This document shows, piece by piece, positions 36,989 to 46,046 of a stretch of 64,000 nt of DNA. This DNA comes from Bradyrhizobium canariense (GTDB lineage: Bacteria > Pseudomonadota > Alphaproteobacteria > Rhizobiales > Xanthobacteraceae). The stretch covers positions 2,480,001-2,544,000 of the forward strand of contig NZ_LT629750.1 of NCBI RefSeq assembly GCF_900105125.1, read 5' to 3'. The notes beneath the pieces were generated by a model. It made no database searches and was not told where the DNA came from. It saw nothing but the letters and a program-made list of their open reading frames with translations. Positions within the stretch are counted from its first letter, which is position 1. Every line of letters starts with the position of its first letter. The translations under genes and the position numbers were made by a program.

Positions 36989-37307
36989 GCTGGTCTCCGA
37001 ATGTAAATTGAGCAGTATCTGCCATCAAGAAAAGGCTCACTGGCGTGAACAGGCAATGAACAAATACATATCGCAATGTTACTTTTTCTTCACAACCATA
37101 ATTTCGGCACGGCCGCTTCAGCGCTCCAGCCAGTTGTCGCGCGGATCGCTTCACGGGTTCAGCGTCGGCGCAAACACCCAACATGCATGGCCATCATGAC
37201 CTGGAAATCGTGACCTGGAAATTTTGACGCGTTATGACACGCGCGATTTTGGTCCGCGCGCGATCACCGGATCATGAAGCATGTGCGCCGCCGGCCATCA
37301 ATCCCGC
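36989..37307. other. Intergenic region upstream of feuP-like gene, with a direct repeat
   Basis: No supportable gene was found. It contains two copies of TGACCTGGAAAT (37197-37208 and 37211-37222), a 12-base direct repeat with a 14-base period. OmpR-type regulators often bind direct repeats, so this could be an autoregulatory site (inference). The low-GC stretch 37040-37090 (about TATCGCAATGTTACTTTTTC) may hold the feuP promoter. Confidence 0.45.
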
Positions 37308-37460
37308 TCAGGTACGAAAGAACGCGAACCAGACCACGCCGAGGATCAACACCGCCAGGCCGGTCGAGACCGCAAGGAGAGAGAGCACCGACGGGCCCGG
37401 TTCGGCCTGACGCGCTTCGGTCGGAGTTTCGACCATCTGATCGTGCCGTCTGGGTGCCAT
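37308..37460 (-). CDS. Small single-pass membrane protein, 50 residues
   Basis: A short frame that begins MAPRRHDQMVETPTEARQ and ends with a hydrophobic helix (VLSLLAVSTGLAVLILGV, then VWFAFFRT) before TGA at 37308-37310. The hydrophilic N-terminus of about 25 residues is followed by one transmembrane helix and a tiny tail. A weak purine stretch (CGAGGGC) precedes the ATG at 37458-37460. I recall similar small proteins in Bradyrhizobium genomes. Function is unknown; it may act as a subunit or modulator of a membrane protein. Confidence 0.6.
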   Translation of the reverse strand: MAPRRHDQMVETPTEARQAEPGPSVLSLLAVSTGLAVLILGVVWFAFFRT

Positions 37461-37723
37461 GGTTGCCCTCGATTTCCTGAGTGTCGCGAATGCCTTCCGG
37501 CGAGAGGTAGAAGCAACGCCTGATCTCCGACGATGTTCCGCCCTGTTGGCGGGCGATCTCGGAGGCCTGGGCGATCGGGGCTGAGGTCAATTAACGCCTC
37601 TCTTGCAACCAACCGGGCACCGGTGCGGTTAACGCCGTTAAGAGATTCCCTTGCCCCGCATGTTCAAAACCGGGTTCCCCGGTGGTAGGATGCAGGGTCG
37701 TCTGTTGCGTTTTGGAGTATCCC

Positions 37724-38683
37724 ATGGCCCCCCGCGCCAATTGGAAAGGCTTCCTGCGCCTTTCGCTTGTGACCTGCCCGGTTGCCCTTTACCCGGCGAC
37801 GTCGGATACCGAAAAGGTCAGCTTCAACCAGATCAACCGCAAGACCGGCCATCGCATCAAATATGCCAAGGTCGATGCCGACACCGGCGAGGAAGTCGCC
37901 GCCGACGACATCATGAAGGGCTATAAGATCGATACCGACACCTATATCGAGGTGTCGAAGGACGAGCTCGACGACATTGCCCTGGAATCGACCCGCACCA
38001 TCGAGATCGACGAATTCGTTCCCAAATCCGATATCGACAACCGCTATCTGATCCGCCCCTATTATCTCGTGCCCGACGGCAAGGTCGGTCATGACGCCTT
38101 TGCCGTGATCCGCGAAACCATTCGCAGCATGAACAAGGTCGCGATCGGCCGTGTGGTGCTGACCAACCGCGAGCACATCATCGCGCTGGAACCGCTCGAC
38201 AAGGGTCTGATGGGTACGCTGCTGCGCTACCCCTACGAGGTGCGCGGCGAAAAGGAATATTTCGACGACATCCAGGACGTCAAGGTCACCAAGGATATGC
38301 TGGATCTGGCCAAGCATATCGTCGAACAGAAATCCGGCTCATTCGAGCCCGAGGAATTCGAGGATCGCTACGAATCCGCACTGATCGACCTGATCAACCA
38401 AAAGCGCAACGGCATCAAGGCCACCGCGAAGCCTGCTCCGAAAACTGGCGGTAACGTCATCAATCTGATGGACGCGCTCAAGCGCAGCTTGACCAGCGAG
38501 AAACCGGCGCCTCCTGCGGCCAAGGGCAAGAAGCCGAAGAAGGCCGCCGCCGGCCAGCGCGAGATGCTGCTGCCGATCAGCGGTGGCGGCAAACGCGCCG
38601 TCAAGGAAACGTCGAAGGCGGAGCCGAAGAAGGCCGAGAAGCCGGTGCGCGCGCCGGCCGCCCGATCAAAAAAGGCCGGCTAA
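37724..38683 (+). CDS. ku: Non-homologous end-joining protein Ku
   Basis: A 319-residue bacterial Ku that rings broken DNA ends and recruits LigD. It begins MAPRANWKGFLRLSLVTCPV, typical of rhizobial Ku, and contains INRKTGHRIKYAKVDADTG, EIDEFVPKSDID and VLTNREHIIALEPLDKGLMG. The C-terminus after residue 250 is a lysine/alanine-rich tail, as in other long Ku proteins, likely to aid DNA binding and LigD contact. The ATG at 37724 has TGGAG upstream. No ligD is in the window; Ku genes are often unlinked from ligD in this group. Confidence 0.93.
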   Translation: MAPRANWKGFLRLSLVTCPVALYPATSDTEKVSFNQINRKTGHRIKYAKVDADTGEEVAADDIMKGYKIDTDTYIEVSKDELDDIALESTRTIEIDEFVPKSDIDNRYLIRPYYLVPDGKVGHDAFAVIRETIRSMNKVAIGRVVLTNREHIIALEPLDKGLMGTLLRYPYEVRGEKEYFDDIQDVKVTKDMLDLAKHIVEQKSGSFEPEEFEDRYESALIDLINQKRNGIKATAKPAPKTGGNVINLMDALKRSLTSEKPAPPAAKGKKPKKAAAGQREMLLPISGGGKRAVKETSKAEPKKAEKPVRAPAARSKKAG

Positions 38684-38875
38684 GTTTGCTCCGTACCGAC
38701 GTGCGGCGCGCATTGCTTGGCATTCAGGCACCGCTTGGCAGAAGACGGTCAACGCGCACCTCCATAGGGGATTAGGGAAGTCGCGGGCGTCATTAAACTG
38801 AACGGATGAACCCAAGCCGAGGATCGGCGTGCTACGCAGATTCGCTGCGCTAACCCAACACCAGCGAACTCGCAA

Positions 38876-40636
38876 TCATTCAGGAAGACCCGCTTTGCGG
38901 AGACCCTCGGCGAACGTGGTGAAGTCCTCCGCCCGACGAAATGGTGCTAAATCTCTCAGATTGGAGGCGCGCAAATTGGGATCACATTCGAGCGCCCGTG
39001 ACATGGCTCTTTGTGCTGGCTCTAGCCGCCCGGCGAGCGCATTGCTGGCTGCGGAAATGCATATTGCCAGCAGGAAAGCCGGATTGTCGCGGGTTGCCTT
39101 TTCGGCGCACGACGACGCCATGTCATAGCGACCTGCGAGAAAATGAGCATACGCCATGCCTCCCTGCATGCCGAACATGTTCGGATCGAGCGGGCTCAAG
39201 CGCATGGCACGTGTAACGTGCTCAAGTGCGAGGTCTGGCTCACCTCTCCAAACCCTCAACCAGGCACTAAGCGTCCAAGCTTGCGCTGTGTTGGGATTGA
39301 CCGCCAGTCCCCGATCCATGAAAGCAACGGCGTCGTCGAACTCCTGGGCTACAAAGGCGAGTGCATATCCACCCATACACAGCGCAACAGGGTCTTCGCC
39401 ACCCAGATGCACCGCTTTCCGGGCCATCCGCACACCCTCCGCGCTTTCCTGACCGCGCTCGTTCGTCCAGCCAAGCGCCTTGCTCCGCACGCAGCACCAC
39501 GCGGCCATGCCATATGCGCAGGCCAGACCAGGGTCGAGTTCGATCGCCTTGCAAAAGAGCTGGAGCGCCTCGGCGTTCGCATCCTTGGTCCACCGACGCG
39601 CGCTCGCCAGTCCACGCAGGTAATAGTCATATGCATCCAGATTTTCGGTTGGTTTGCGCCTGGCCCGCTTGATTTCCTCACGCTGCAGCTTCGGCGCGAT
39701 GGCACCCACGACGCTGGAAGTTACATGGTCCTGTAGATCGAAGATATCTTCGAGCGCACCATCAAATCGGCCCGCCCAGAGATGTGCTCCGGTTTCGGCA
39801 TCGATAAGCTGACCCGAGATGCGAATACGGCTTCCGGCCTTCCGCACGCTGCCTTCGAGTACGTAGCGCACGCCAAGCTCGCGGCCGACCTGCTTCACGT
39901 CCACGGCCCGGCCTTTGTAGGTAAAACTCGAATTACGTGCGATCACAAACAGCCAGCGAAAGAGCGACAGCGCCATCGTGATATCCTCCACGACGCCATC
40001 GGCGAAATACTCCTGCTCCGGGTCGGCGCTGAGGTTCTGGAAAGGCAGCACGGCAATCGAGGGTTTGTCCGGGAGTGCCAAGGCAGGTCTTGGGCTTGCG
40101 GCCACACCATGATCCCTCACTCTGAAAACGCGGACCGCGCGTCCGATGTTCTTGAGGTTCTGCTCGCCGCCATCATCAAACACAATATCGAGCTTATCGC
40201 GGAGTTGTCGGTAGGCATCATCCGAGACACAAATGCCGCCGGGCTCCGCAATAGCTTCGAGGCGTGCCGCTACGTTGACCCCGTCGCCGAATATGTCCCC
40301 GCCATCTTCGATAATATCACCGACATTGATGCCTATCCTGAACTCAATTCGATTATCCGGGCGGAGGTCTGAATTGCGTTCAGCCATGCCGCGCTGAACA
40401 TCGACCGCACAGCGCATCGCGTCCACAACGCTATTGAACTCGGCGAGAAACCCATCGCCGGTATTCTTGACGATGCGTCCGCGATAGGCGGCGACCTTTG
40501 GATCAACCAGGACCCGGAGGTGTTCCTTCAGCCGGACGTGCGTGCCCTCTTCGTCCACGCCCGTCAAACGGCTGTAACCGGCGACATCGGCGGCGAATAT
40601 GGCTGTAAGTCGTCGCACCAAGTGTTCGCCGGTCAA
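38876..40636 (-). CDS. Class III adenylate/guanylate cyclase with TolB-like and TPR regions
   Basis: A 586-residue soluble protein. Residues 1-180 form a class III cyclase homology domain (AIFAADVAGYSRLTGVDE with one metal Asp, NTGDGFLAEF with the other). The middle (about 200-330) has PSIAVLPFQNLSADPEQEYF and YVLEGSVRKAGSRIRISGQL, a TolB N-terminal-like unit found after such cyclases. The rest contains TPR-like repeats (about 345-560). It starts at TTG 40636, supported by GGGAGGA 5 bases upstream. It likely makes cAMP in response to bound proteins or ligands. Bradyrhizobia have many paralogues of this type. Confidence 0.82.
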   Translation of the reverse strand: MTGEHLVRRLTAIFAADVAGYSRLTGVDEEGTHVRLKEHLRVLVDPKVAAYRGRIVKNTGDGFLAEFNSVVDAMRCAVDVQRGMAERNSDLRPDNRIEFRIGINVGDIIEDGGDIFGDGVNVAARLEAIAEPGGICVSDDAYRQLRDKLDIVFDDGGEQNLKNIGRAVRVFRVRDHGVAASPRPALALPDKPSIAVLPFQNLSADPEQEYFADGVVEDITMALSLFRWLFVIARNSSFTYKGRAVDVKQVGRELGVRYVLEGSVRKAGSRIRISGQLIDAETGAHLWAGRFDGALEDIFDLQDHVTSSVVGAIAPKLQREEIKRARRKPTENLDAYDYYLRGLASARRWTKDANAEALQLFCKAIELDPGLACAYGMAAWCCVRSKALGWTNERGQESAEGVRMARKAVHLGGEDPVALCMGGYALAFVAQEFDDAVAFMDRGLAVNPNTAQAWTLSAWLRVWRGEPDLALEHVTRAMRLSPLDPNMFGMQGGMAYAHFLAGRYDMASSCAEKATRDNPAFLLAICISAASNALAGRLEPAQRAMSRALECDPNLRASNLRDLAPFRRAEDFTTFAEGLRKAGLPE

Positions 40637-41069
40637 AGGTATCCTCCCGCTAACGCGTGAAGTCGCTTAACCTTGGCAGGTCCGATCGCAGTCGAGGGAT
40701 TCCGGGACCTCTGCGAAAAAATGGTAGCGCCGTTCAGCGTCAAATGCCACCGATCGCAGCTACTCTCCCGGCTTCCGGCATTCCACACGGCAGGATCGGA
40801 TAGGTCGCGTTGTGTTGCCTTTGAAACCTCGCGAGAGTCGCGACGGCGTGCTATTTGGCCGCAGGTACTGACATGCTATGGCTTGCGTCGGGCTACGAGG
40901 CGCTCGCCCTAATGGTGGTGCAGCGCTGGGGTGGTACGAAATGCGAGTGCTAAACTTCGGCAATTGCAATGAGGAGGCGGGATAAGTGCAACAGTGCTCG
41001 CGACAGTCGTGATCGTCTCGGAAAAGCACAACTTGCCAAAATTGCAGCCGGCAGGGCACCTGGCCTGAG
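40637..41069. other. Intergenic region, no feature recognised
   Basis: I found no coding frame with a ribosome site or family match on either strand, and no clear repeat. It holds the promoter of the minus-strand cyclase gene and probably that of the 76-residue gene that follows. Confidence 0.5.
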
Positions 41070-41300
41070 ATGCCGTGGTCGACGCCGTTCGATGATCCGA
41101 TACGCCCGCGCGGCGGCGGCAAGCTTGTAACGCTGCAGCACGCCGCCGATTACATCATGAAATTGCCGGAGGCGGTTCAGCAGCAGGAGCGTTGGCAGAT
41201 CGCGGTCGAGAATCTGATCAACGCTGCCGAGATCGGCGGCGGCTGGCTGATGTTCGCGCGGATTGCAATGCTGCGGGCGTTGAACGGCGACGGGAAATAA
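41070..41300 (+). CDS. Conserved small hypothetical protein, 76 residues
   Basis: Starts MPWSTPFDDPIRPRGGGKLV and continues TLQHAADYIMKLPEAVQQQE, ending FARIAMLRALNGDGK. This pattern (FDDP-IP-L-x-DG-R-x-LVTLxDAxxYIxxLPxxE and a C-terminal ARIG/A-IMRALN) recurs in many bradyrhizobial small proteins. Function is unknown. The frame is complete and distinct from the neighbours. CTGAG precedes the ATG; no strong ribosome site is visible. Confidence 0.7.
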   Translation: MPWSTPFDDPIRPRGGGKLVTLQHAADYIMKLPEAVQQQERWQIAVENLINAAEIGGGWLMFARIAMLRALNGDGK

Positions 41301-41347
41301 ATGTGACCGCGGTCGATATCCACCTGGGGTGAATAGCCGGCCCCAAA

Positions 41348-41512
41348 TTACTTCAGGGAATTATTGATCGATGTGAATTTGGTGTTGAGCTGAGGACCGA
41401 TGCCCTGAACGGTGGCGATGATCGCAAAAGCAATGCCGCACGCGATCAGGCAATATTCGATGGCGGTAGCGCCGGATTGATCGCTCAGGAACCTCGAAAA
41501 TAATTGGCGCAT
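41348..41512 (-). CDS. Flp-family type IVb pilin
   Basis: A 54-residue prepilin: a short basic leader (MRQLFSRFLSDQSG), then the conserved ATAIEYCLIACGIAFAII helix with Glu at position 5 after the cleavage site Gly/Ala, and a short tail. Such pilins build tight-adherence (Tad) fimbriae after processing by a CpaA-type peptidase. The ATG at 41512 has AGGAG 7 bases upstream, so the longer start at 41536 was rejected. Tad secretion genes are not in the window, so this is a stand-alone pilin copy. Confidence 0.9.
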   Translation of the reverse strand: MRQLFSRFLSDQSGATAIEYCLIACGIAFAIIATVQGIGPQLNTKFTSINNSLK

Positions 41513-41809
41513 CCAAAACTCCTGCTGACGCTCCACGGGACTTCGCTACTCCCACTTCTTTGGGTTGAACTTAGGTTGGACTGGTTGCCAGCCCGTTGAC
41601 GAACACGCTGAATGGGCGGTTAAGGCCGACGTCGAATTTTGTGACCGGACGGCGGATGGCGACGTCGGATCCGGCGGGTCTGGATGCAAAACGAGATAGC
41701 AGAGCTTCCCTGCAGACAGGCGCGCACGCTTTACCCATCGGTCGATTCCTGTTCCAACTGTCCATCACAGGCCGGGCTCGACATCGGCCAGTTCAGGGGA
41801 GGAATCGGC

Positions 41810-43444
41810 ATGAAACTCGGCACCGCCATCGCAGAAATCATGAAACGCGAGGGGATCGAGATTCTCTGCGGCTATCCGGTCAATCATATCATCGAGCACG
41901 CCGCTAGCGCCGATATCCGGCCCGTGATGGTGCGGCAGGAGCGTATCGGTCTCCACATGGCGGACGCGATCTCCCGGGTGACGTCCGGGCGCACCATCGG
42001 CGCCTTCTGCATGCAGCATGGCCCCGGTGCCGAAAACGCGATGGGCGGCGTCGCACAATGTTACGGCGAATCCGTGCCGGTGCTGGTGCTGCCGATGGGC
42101 TATGCGAGGCGGATTTCGAATATCGAGCCGAACTTCAATTCCAGCCAGGCGATGAAGGCCTTTTCGAAGTCGTCCGAGCCGATCATCCTCGCCGCCGAAG
42201 TCGGCAATATCTTCCGCCGCGCCTTCACCAAGCTGAAAAACGGCCGCGGTGGCCCGGTCATTGTCGAAATCCCGTCCGATATGTGGAACGAGGAAGTGCC
42301 GGAGCCGCTGAACTACACGCCGGTGCTGCGCACGCGCTATGGCGCCGATCCCGTGCATGTGAAAGAAGCCGCCGCACTCCTGATCAACGCCAAACGGCCG
42401 GTGATCTATGCCGGCCAGGGCGTGCACTACGCCAAAGCCTGGCCGCAGCTGAAGCGGCTGGCCGAACGGCTCGCCATCCCCGTGACGACGAGCCTTGGCG
42501 GCAAATCTTCATTCCCTGAAACGCATCCGCTTTCGCTTGGATCAGGCGGCCTCGCCGTACCGCGCGCGGTGCCGAAATTCCTGGGCGAGGCCGACGTGAT
42601 TTTCGGTATCGGCTGCTCTTTCACCGAAACCTCGTTCGGCATCGCCATGCCGAAGGGCAAGACCATTATCCATTCGACGGTCGATCCCGCGCATCTCAAC
42701 AAGGATGTCGAGGCCAAGATCGGACTCGTCGGCGACGCCGGACTGGTGCTCGACGCGCTATTGGAAGAAATCGGCAAGACCGTCACAGCGGATCGCGATG
42801 CCAGCGCCGTCGCCGCCGAGATTGCCACGTCGCACAAGGAATGGCTGGCGAAATGGATGCCGAAGCTGACCCACAATGACGCGCCGCTCAATCCCTATCG
42901 CGTTCTCTGGGATTTGCAGCACACGGTCGACATCAAGAACACCATCATCACCCACGACGCCGGCAGCCCCCGCGACCAGCTCTCGCCATTCTGGAAGGCG
43001 GTCGAACCGCTGTCCTATATCGGCTGGGGCAAGACCACCCAGCTCGGTTACGGACTTGGCCTGGCGATGGGCGCCAAGCTCGCAAAGCCCGACAAGCTCT
43101 GCATCAATGTCTGGGGTGACGCCGCGATCGGCTTCACCGGCATGGATTTCGAGACTGCCGTGCGCGAGCGGATTCCGATCATGTCGATCCTGCTGAATAA
43201 TTTCAGCATGGCGATCGAGCTGAAGGTGATGCCGGTATCGACCGAGAAGTACCGTTCGACCGACATTTCCGGCGACTATGCCGCGATGGCGCGCGCCTTC
43301 GGCGGCTACGGCGAACGGGTGACAAAACCGGAAGACATCATCCCGGCGATCCAGCGCGGCATTCAAAAGACGAAGGAAGGCATCCCGGTGCTGCTCGAAT
43401 TCATCACATCCAAGGAGACCGAGGTTTCAAGGCCGGGGACCTGA
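41810..43444 (+). CDS. Thiamine-pyrophosphate-dependent enzyme, acetolactate synthase-like
   Basis: A 544-residue protein of the POX/ALS family. The N-terminal PYR domain contains the cofactor-activating Glu44 (MVRQERIGLHMADA), the central domain is GGPVIVEIPSDMW onward, and the C-terminal PP domain has VWGDAAIGFTGMDFETAVRE with NNFSM 30 residues later, the GD-G/A...NN Mg2+-TPP motif. The ATG at 41810 has GGGGAGGAA upstream. The closest families are acetolactate synthase large subunit, glyoxylate carboligase and benzoylformate-type enzymes. Key active-site differences cannot be resolved by eye, so the substrate stays open. It is monocistronic and converges on the MFS gene. Confidence 0.82.
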   Translation: MKLGTAIAEIMKREGIEILCGYPVNHIIEHAASADIRPVMVRQERIGLHMADAISRVTSGRTIGAFCMQHGPGAENAMGGVAQCYGESVPVLVLPMGYARRISNIEPNFNSSQAMKAFSKSSEPIILAAEVGNIFRRAFTKLKNGRGGPVIVEIPSDMWNEEVPEPLNYTPVLRTRYGADPVHVKEAAALLINAKRPVIYAGQGVHYAKAWPQLKRLAERLAIPVTTSLGGKSSFPETHPLSLGSGGLAVPRAVPKFLGEADVIFGIGCSFTETSFGIAMPKGKTIIHSTVDPAHLNKDVEAKIGLVGDAGLVLDALLEEIGKTVTADRDASAVAAEIATSHKEWLAKWMPKLTHNDAPLNPYRVLWDLQHTVDIKNTIITHDAGSPRDQLSPFWKAVEPLSYIGWGKTTQLGYGLGLAMGAKLAKPDKLCINVWGDAAIGFTGMDFETAVRERIPIMSILLNNFSMAIELKVMPVSTEKYRSTDISGDYAAMARAFGGYGERVTKPEDIIPAIQRGIQKTKEGIPVLLEFITSKETEVSRPGT

Positions 43445-43469
43445 ATCCCGATCCGGGATCGTGAGGGAA

Positions 43470-43496
43470 TAGGGCGCAGCCCGCAGCGGCGCCCTA
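43470..43496. terminator. Bidirectional hairpin between convergent genes
   Basis: Perfect 8-bp stem TAGGGCGC (43470-43477) and GCGCCCTA (43489-43496). It overlaps the MFS stop codon and has no T-run, so termination would be weak or Rho-assisted. Confidence 0.4.
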
Positions 43497-45074
43497 CTCT
43501 ACCATCGCCGTCGGCTTGACGGGGCCGGCCAACGGCTTCTCTTCCATCGCGATCATGCACAGCGCGGCGCATGCCAGCAGCGCTGCGGCCGCGCCGAACA
43601 CGTAACGGAATGCCGCGATCATGTCGGCCGCGGCGATCGAATTGATTGGGCCGTGCTGCTCGCCGCCGCCAAGCGAAATGTCGGAGCCGAGTGCCATCAG
43701 CAGGATGGCGCTGAACGCCGCCACCATGAAAGAAGCCATCAGCGCACGGAAGAAATTCATCGCGCCTGTCACGGTGCCGACCTGGGACCGCACCACCGCA
43801 TTCTGCAACGCAACCACACTGACCGGGAACACGGTGCCGAGGCCAAGTGCAAATACGGACAGTAGCAGCAACAGAGCCCACAATTGCAGCGTCGTCAGCG
43901 CCAGCGCCAATCCCAGCAACGCCGCGCATGACGTGCCGATGATGGCCACCAGCTTATAATGCTTCGCGCGCGCCATCGTCCGGCCGGCGATCGCAGCGCC
44001 CCCGGTCGACACGGCGGCCAGCGGAATCAGCGCCAGTCCGGCTTGGCTGGCGCTGAGATGGTAGACCACCTCGTAATACAGCGGCAGATGCACGGTCAGC
44101 CCCAGCATCGCGCCGAACCCGCAGCCGCCGGCCGCCATCGCGTAAGGCGCGACCGTTCCGCCCATCAGCGACAGCGGCAGAAAAGGCTCTTCGGCAGTGC
44201 CGGCATGCCAGACAAAGGCGAACGTCAGCGCAATGGACGCACCGACCATGGCGATGATGGTCGGCGACAGCCAGAGATAACGGTTACCGCCCCAGGTCAG
44301 CACCAGCATGATCACGACGGCGGACGCCATCAACAGCACGCCGCCGAGCCAGTCGACCTTGCGTTTGCGGTGAAATACGGGGATTTTCCCCATCTTCGGC
44401 AGCAGCGTCGCCAGCGCGATCAGCCCCAGCGGCACGTTGATCCAGAAAATCATCGACCAGTGCAGATGTTCGGCGAAGAAGCCGCCCAGGACCGGGCCGC
44501 CGATTCCCGCGGCCATCCAGACGCCGCTGAAATAAGCTTGGTATTGTCCGCGCTCGCGCGGCGTCACGACGTCCGAAATCACCGTCTGCACGATCGGCAT
44601 AATGCCGCCGCCACCGAGCCCCTGCAGCCCGCGCGCCAGGATCAAGACTGTCATGTTCGGCGCCACCGCGCACAGGATCGAGCCCGAGACGAACAGGCCA
44701 AGGGCAGCGATGATCATGCCGCGGCGGCCATAGATGTCGCTGAGGGTGCCGAATACCGGCGCGACCGCGGTGGAAGCCAACAGATAGGCCGTAATCACCC
44801 ATGACAGGTTGGAGACGTCCTGGAACTGGCGGCCGATGGTCGGCAATGCGGTTGCCACGATGGTCTGGTCGAGAGCGGCCAGGAACATCGACAACAGCAG
44901 GCTCATCAGGATGGTGCGGACTTCGCTCTGCGTCAGCGGCGCTCTTGGCGCCAGCGGCGGCGCATCGCTGAGATCGAGAACTTCCGTCGGCATTTGTGAC
45001 AATTCGAGCGCGACGGCGTCAGGCAATGTCTGGTGGCTGGCCGATTGAGGGCCCTGCCGTTCGTATTTGTTCAT
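43494..45074 (-). CDS. DHA2-family MFS multidrug efflux transporter (EmrB/QacA type)
   Basis: A 526-residue, 14-helix proton-driven exporter. Motif A-like sequences are visible: LAALDQTIVATALPTIGRQF in helix 1 and SDIYGRRGMIIAALGLFVSG in the helix 2-3 loop, plus GLQGLGGGGIMPIVQTVISD in the helix 4-5 region. The N-terminal 50 residues are a cytoplasmic extension (ELSQMPTEVLDLSDAPPLA). Genes of this kind export drugs, dyes or metabolites; no membrane-fusion partner is next to it, so it probably works alone in the inner membrane. Confidence 0.9.
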   Translation of the reverse strand: MNKYERQGPQSASHQTLPDAVALELSQMPTEVLDLSDAPPLAPRAPLTQSEVRTILMSLLLSMFLAALDQTIVATALPTIGRQFQDVSNLSWVITAYLLASTAVAPVFGTLSDIYGRRGMIIAALGLFVSGSILCAVAPNMTVLILARGLQGLGGGGIMPIVQTVISDVVTPRERGQYQAYFSGVWMAAGIGGPVLGGFFAEHLHWSMIFWINVPLGLIALATLLPKMGKIPVFHRKRKVDWLGGVLLMASAVVIMLVLTWGGNRYLWLSPTIIAMVGASIALTFAFVWHAGTAEEPFLPLSLMGGTVAPYAMAAGGCGFGAMLGLTVHLPLYYEVVYHLSASQAGLALIPLAAVSTGGAAIAGRTMARAKHYKLVAIIGTSCAALLGLALALTTLQLWALLLLLSVFALGLGTVFPVSVVALQNAVVRSQVGTVTGAMNFFRALMASFMVAAFSAILLMALGSDISLGGGEQHGPINSIAAADMIAAFRYVFGAAAALLACAALCMIAMEEKPLAGPVKPTAMVE

Positions 45075-45234
45075 ATCGATTTGGGTTTATCTGATGCGCA
45101 ACGGCGGGCCGGTTGGAATCGCTCTGTCTCCTGGCAATTTAATCTGCAAGACGCAGCTGCGGCAGCGGGTTACGCGCATGGGTGCGTCCCGCGAAGAGCC
45201 AGTCGCAATCGCGTGATCGAACAGCGCGGGCCGT

Positions 45235-45750
45235 TCAGGAGCGTGGCCGCTTTTTCAGCCGCGCCCGCTTCGGCAACAGCGCCGGCCATTGCACGATGTG
45301 ATCTTCGAGATCGGCGTCCGCGATCTCGTTCTCGGTGCCCTGCACCCGCCCGCGCACCGAAACACCAGCCTCATGCACGGTATTGGGATCGCCCGAAACC
45401 AGCGGATGCCACCAATAGAGATCGCGGCCCTCCGCCACCAGCTTGTAGCCGCAGCTCGGCGGCAGCCAGTTCAGGGTGCGGACGTTTTCCGGGGTGAGCC
45501 GCACGCAATCGGGAACCTGGTCCGACCGGTTCGTGTAATCTTTGCAGGCACATAGGCCCGCATCCAAAAGCTTGCAGGAAACATGGGTGAAATAGATTTT
45601 GCCGGTATCCTCGTCCTCTAGCTTTTCAAGACAGCAGCGCGCGCAGCCGTCGCACAGGCTTTCCCATTCGGCGTTGGACATTTCTTCCAACGTCTTGGTT
45701 TTCCAAAAGAATCCCTCTTGATCCGAGGGTGGCTTGAAAGCTGCGGTCAT
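45235..45750 (-). CDS. YcgN-family cysteine-cluster protein (UPF0260)
   Basis: A 171-residue cytoplasmic protein. The N-terminal part has [20 protein letters not shown] and [15 protein letters not shown]. Other cysteines follow in [24 protein letters not shown] and PPSCGYKL. This CxxCxxxC-type cluster, with the wide [10 protein letters not shown] motif, is diagnostic of the YcgN/UPF0260 family; it is thought to bind zinc or an iron-sulfur cluster. The ATG at 45750 is used; one 9 bases upstream is possible. It is a single gene between divergent neighbours. Confidence 0.9.
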   Translation of the reverse strand: MTAAFKPPSDQEGFFWKTKTLEEMSNAEWESLCDGCARCCLEKLEDEDTGKIYFTHVSCKLLDAGLCACKDYTNRSDQVPDCVRLTPENVRTLNWLPPSCGYKLVAEGRDLYWWHPLVSGDPNTVHEAGVSVRGRVQGTENEIADADLEDHIVQWPALLPKRARLKKRPRS

Positions 45751-46046
45751 GCGGCGCAAAGGTTCCGACTGTAAGGGGTTGTCCCCATCTAGGGGCTGCA
45801 GCGGTAATCAGGCAAGTAGGGTGATCTGGCGCCCCGCAACAGGCCAGGCGCCGTGCTAACCACTACGTTAGCCCTGCCGATCAATATACTAGCAGCGCCA
45901 TTGGTTTATGGTCGCCGCTCGGCTACAAAATCGACTGAGTCCCCAAGGGTGCAAATGCGCCTTGGGTTTGCCGCAACCTTCACGCAAGACGTTTCGACCG
46001 TGCCCAGCCGGGTACTCGAGCGCTTTCGAACTGACCAAGGGCCTCG

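Noticed and set aside
36969..37184. 71-codon minus-strand frame that could be a FeuN-like gene before feuP
   Set aside because: It overlaps the feuP start, has no signal peptide as expected of FeuN and no ribosome site.
37629..37643. TTAA-N5-TTAA before ku
   Set aside because: Spacing is five bases, not the seven required for a CtrA box.
37724..38683. Ku as part of a local NHEJ operon
   Set aside because: No ligase or polymerase gene (ligD) is next to it in this window.
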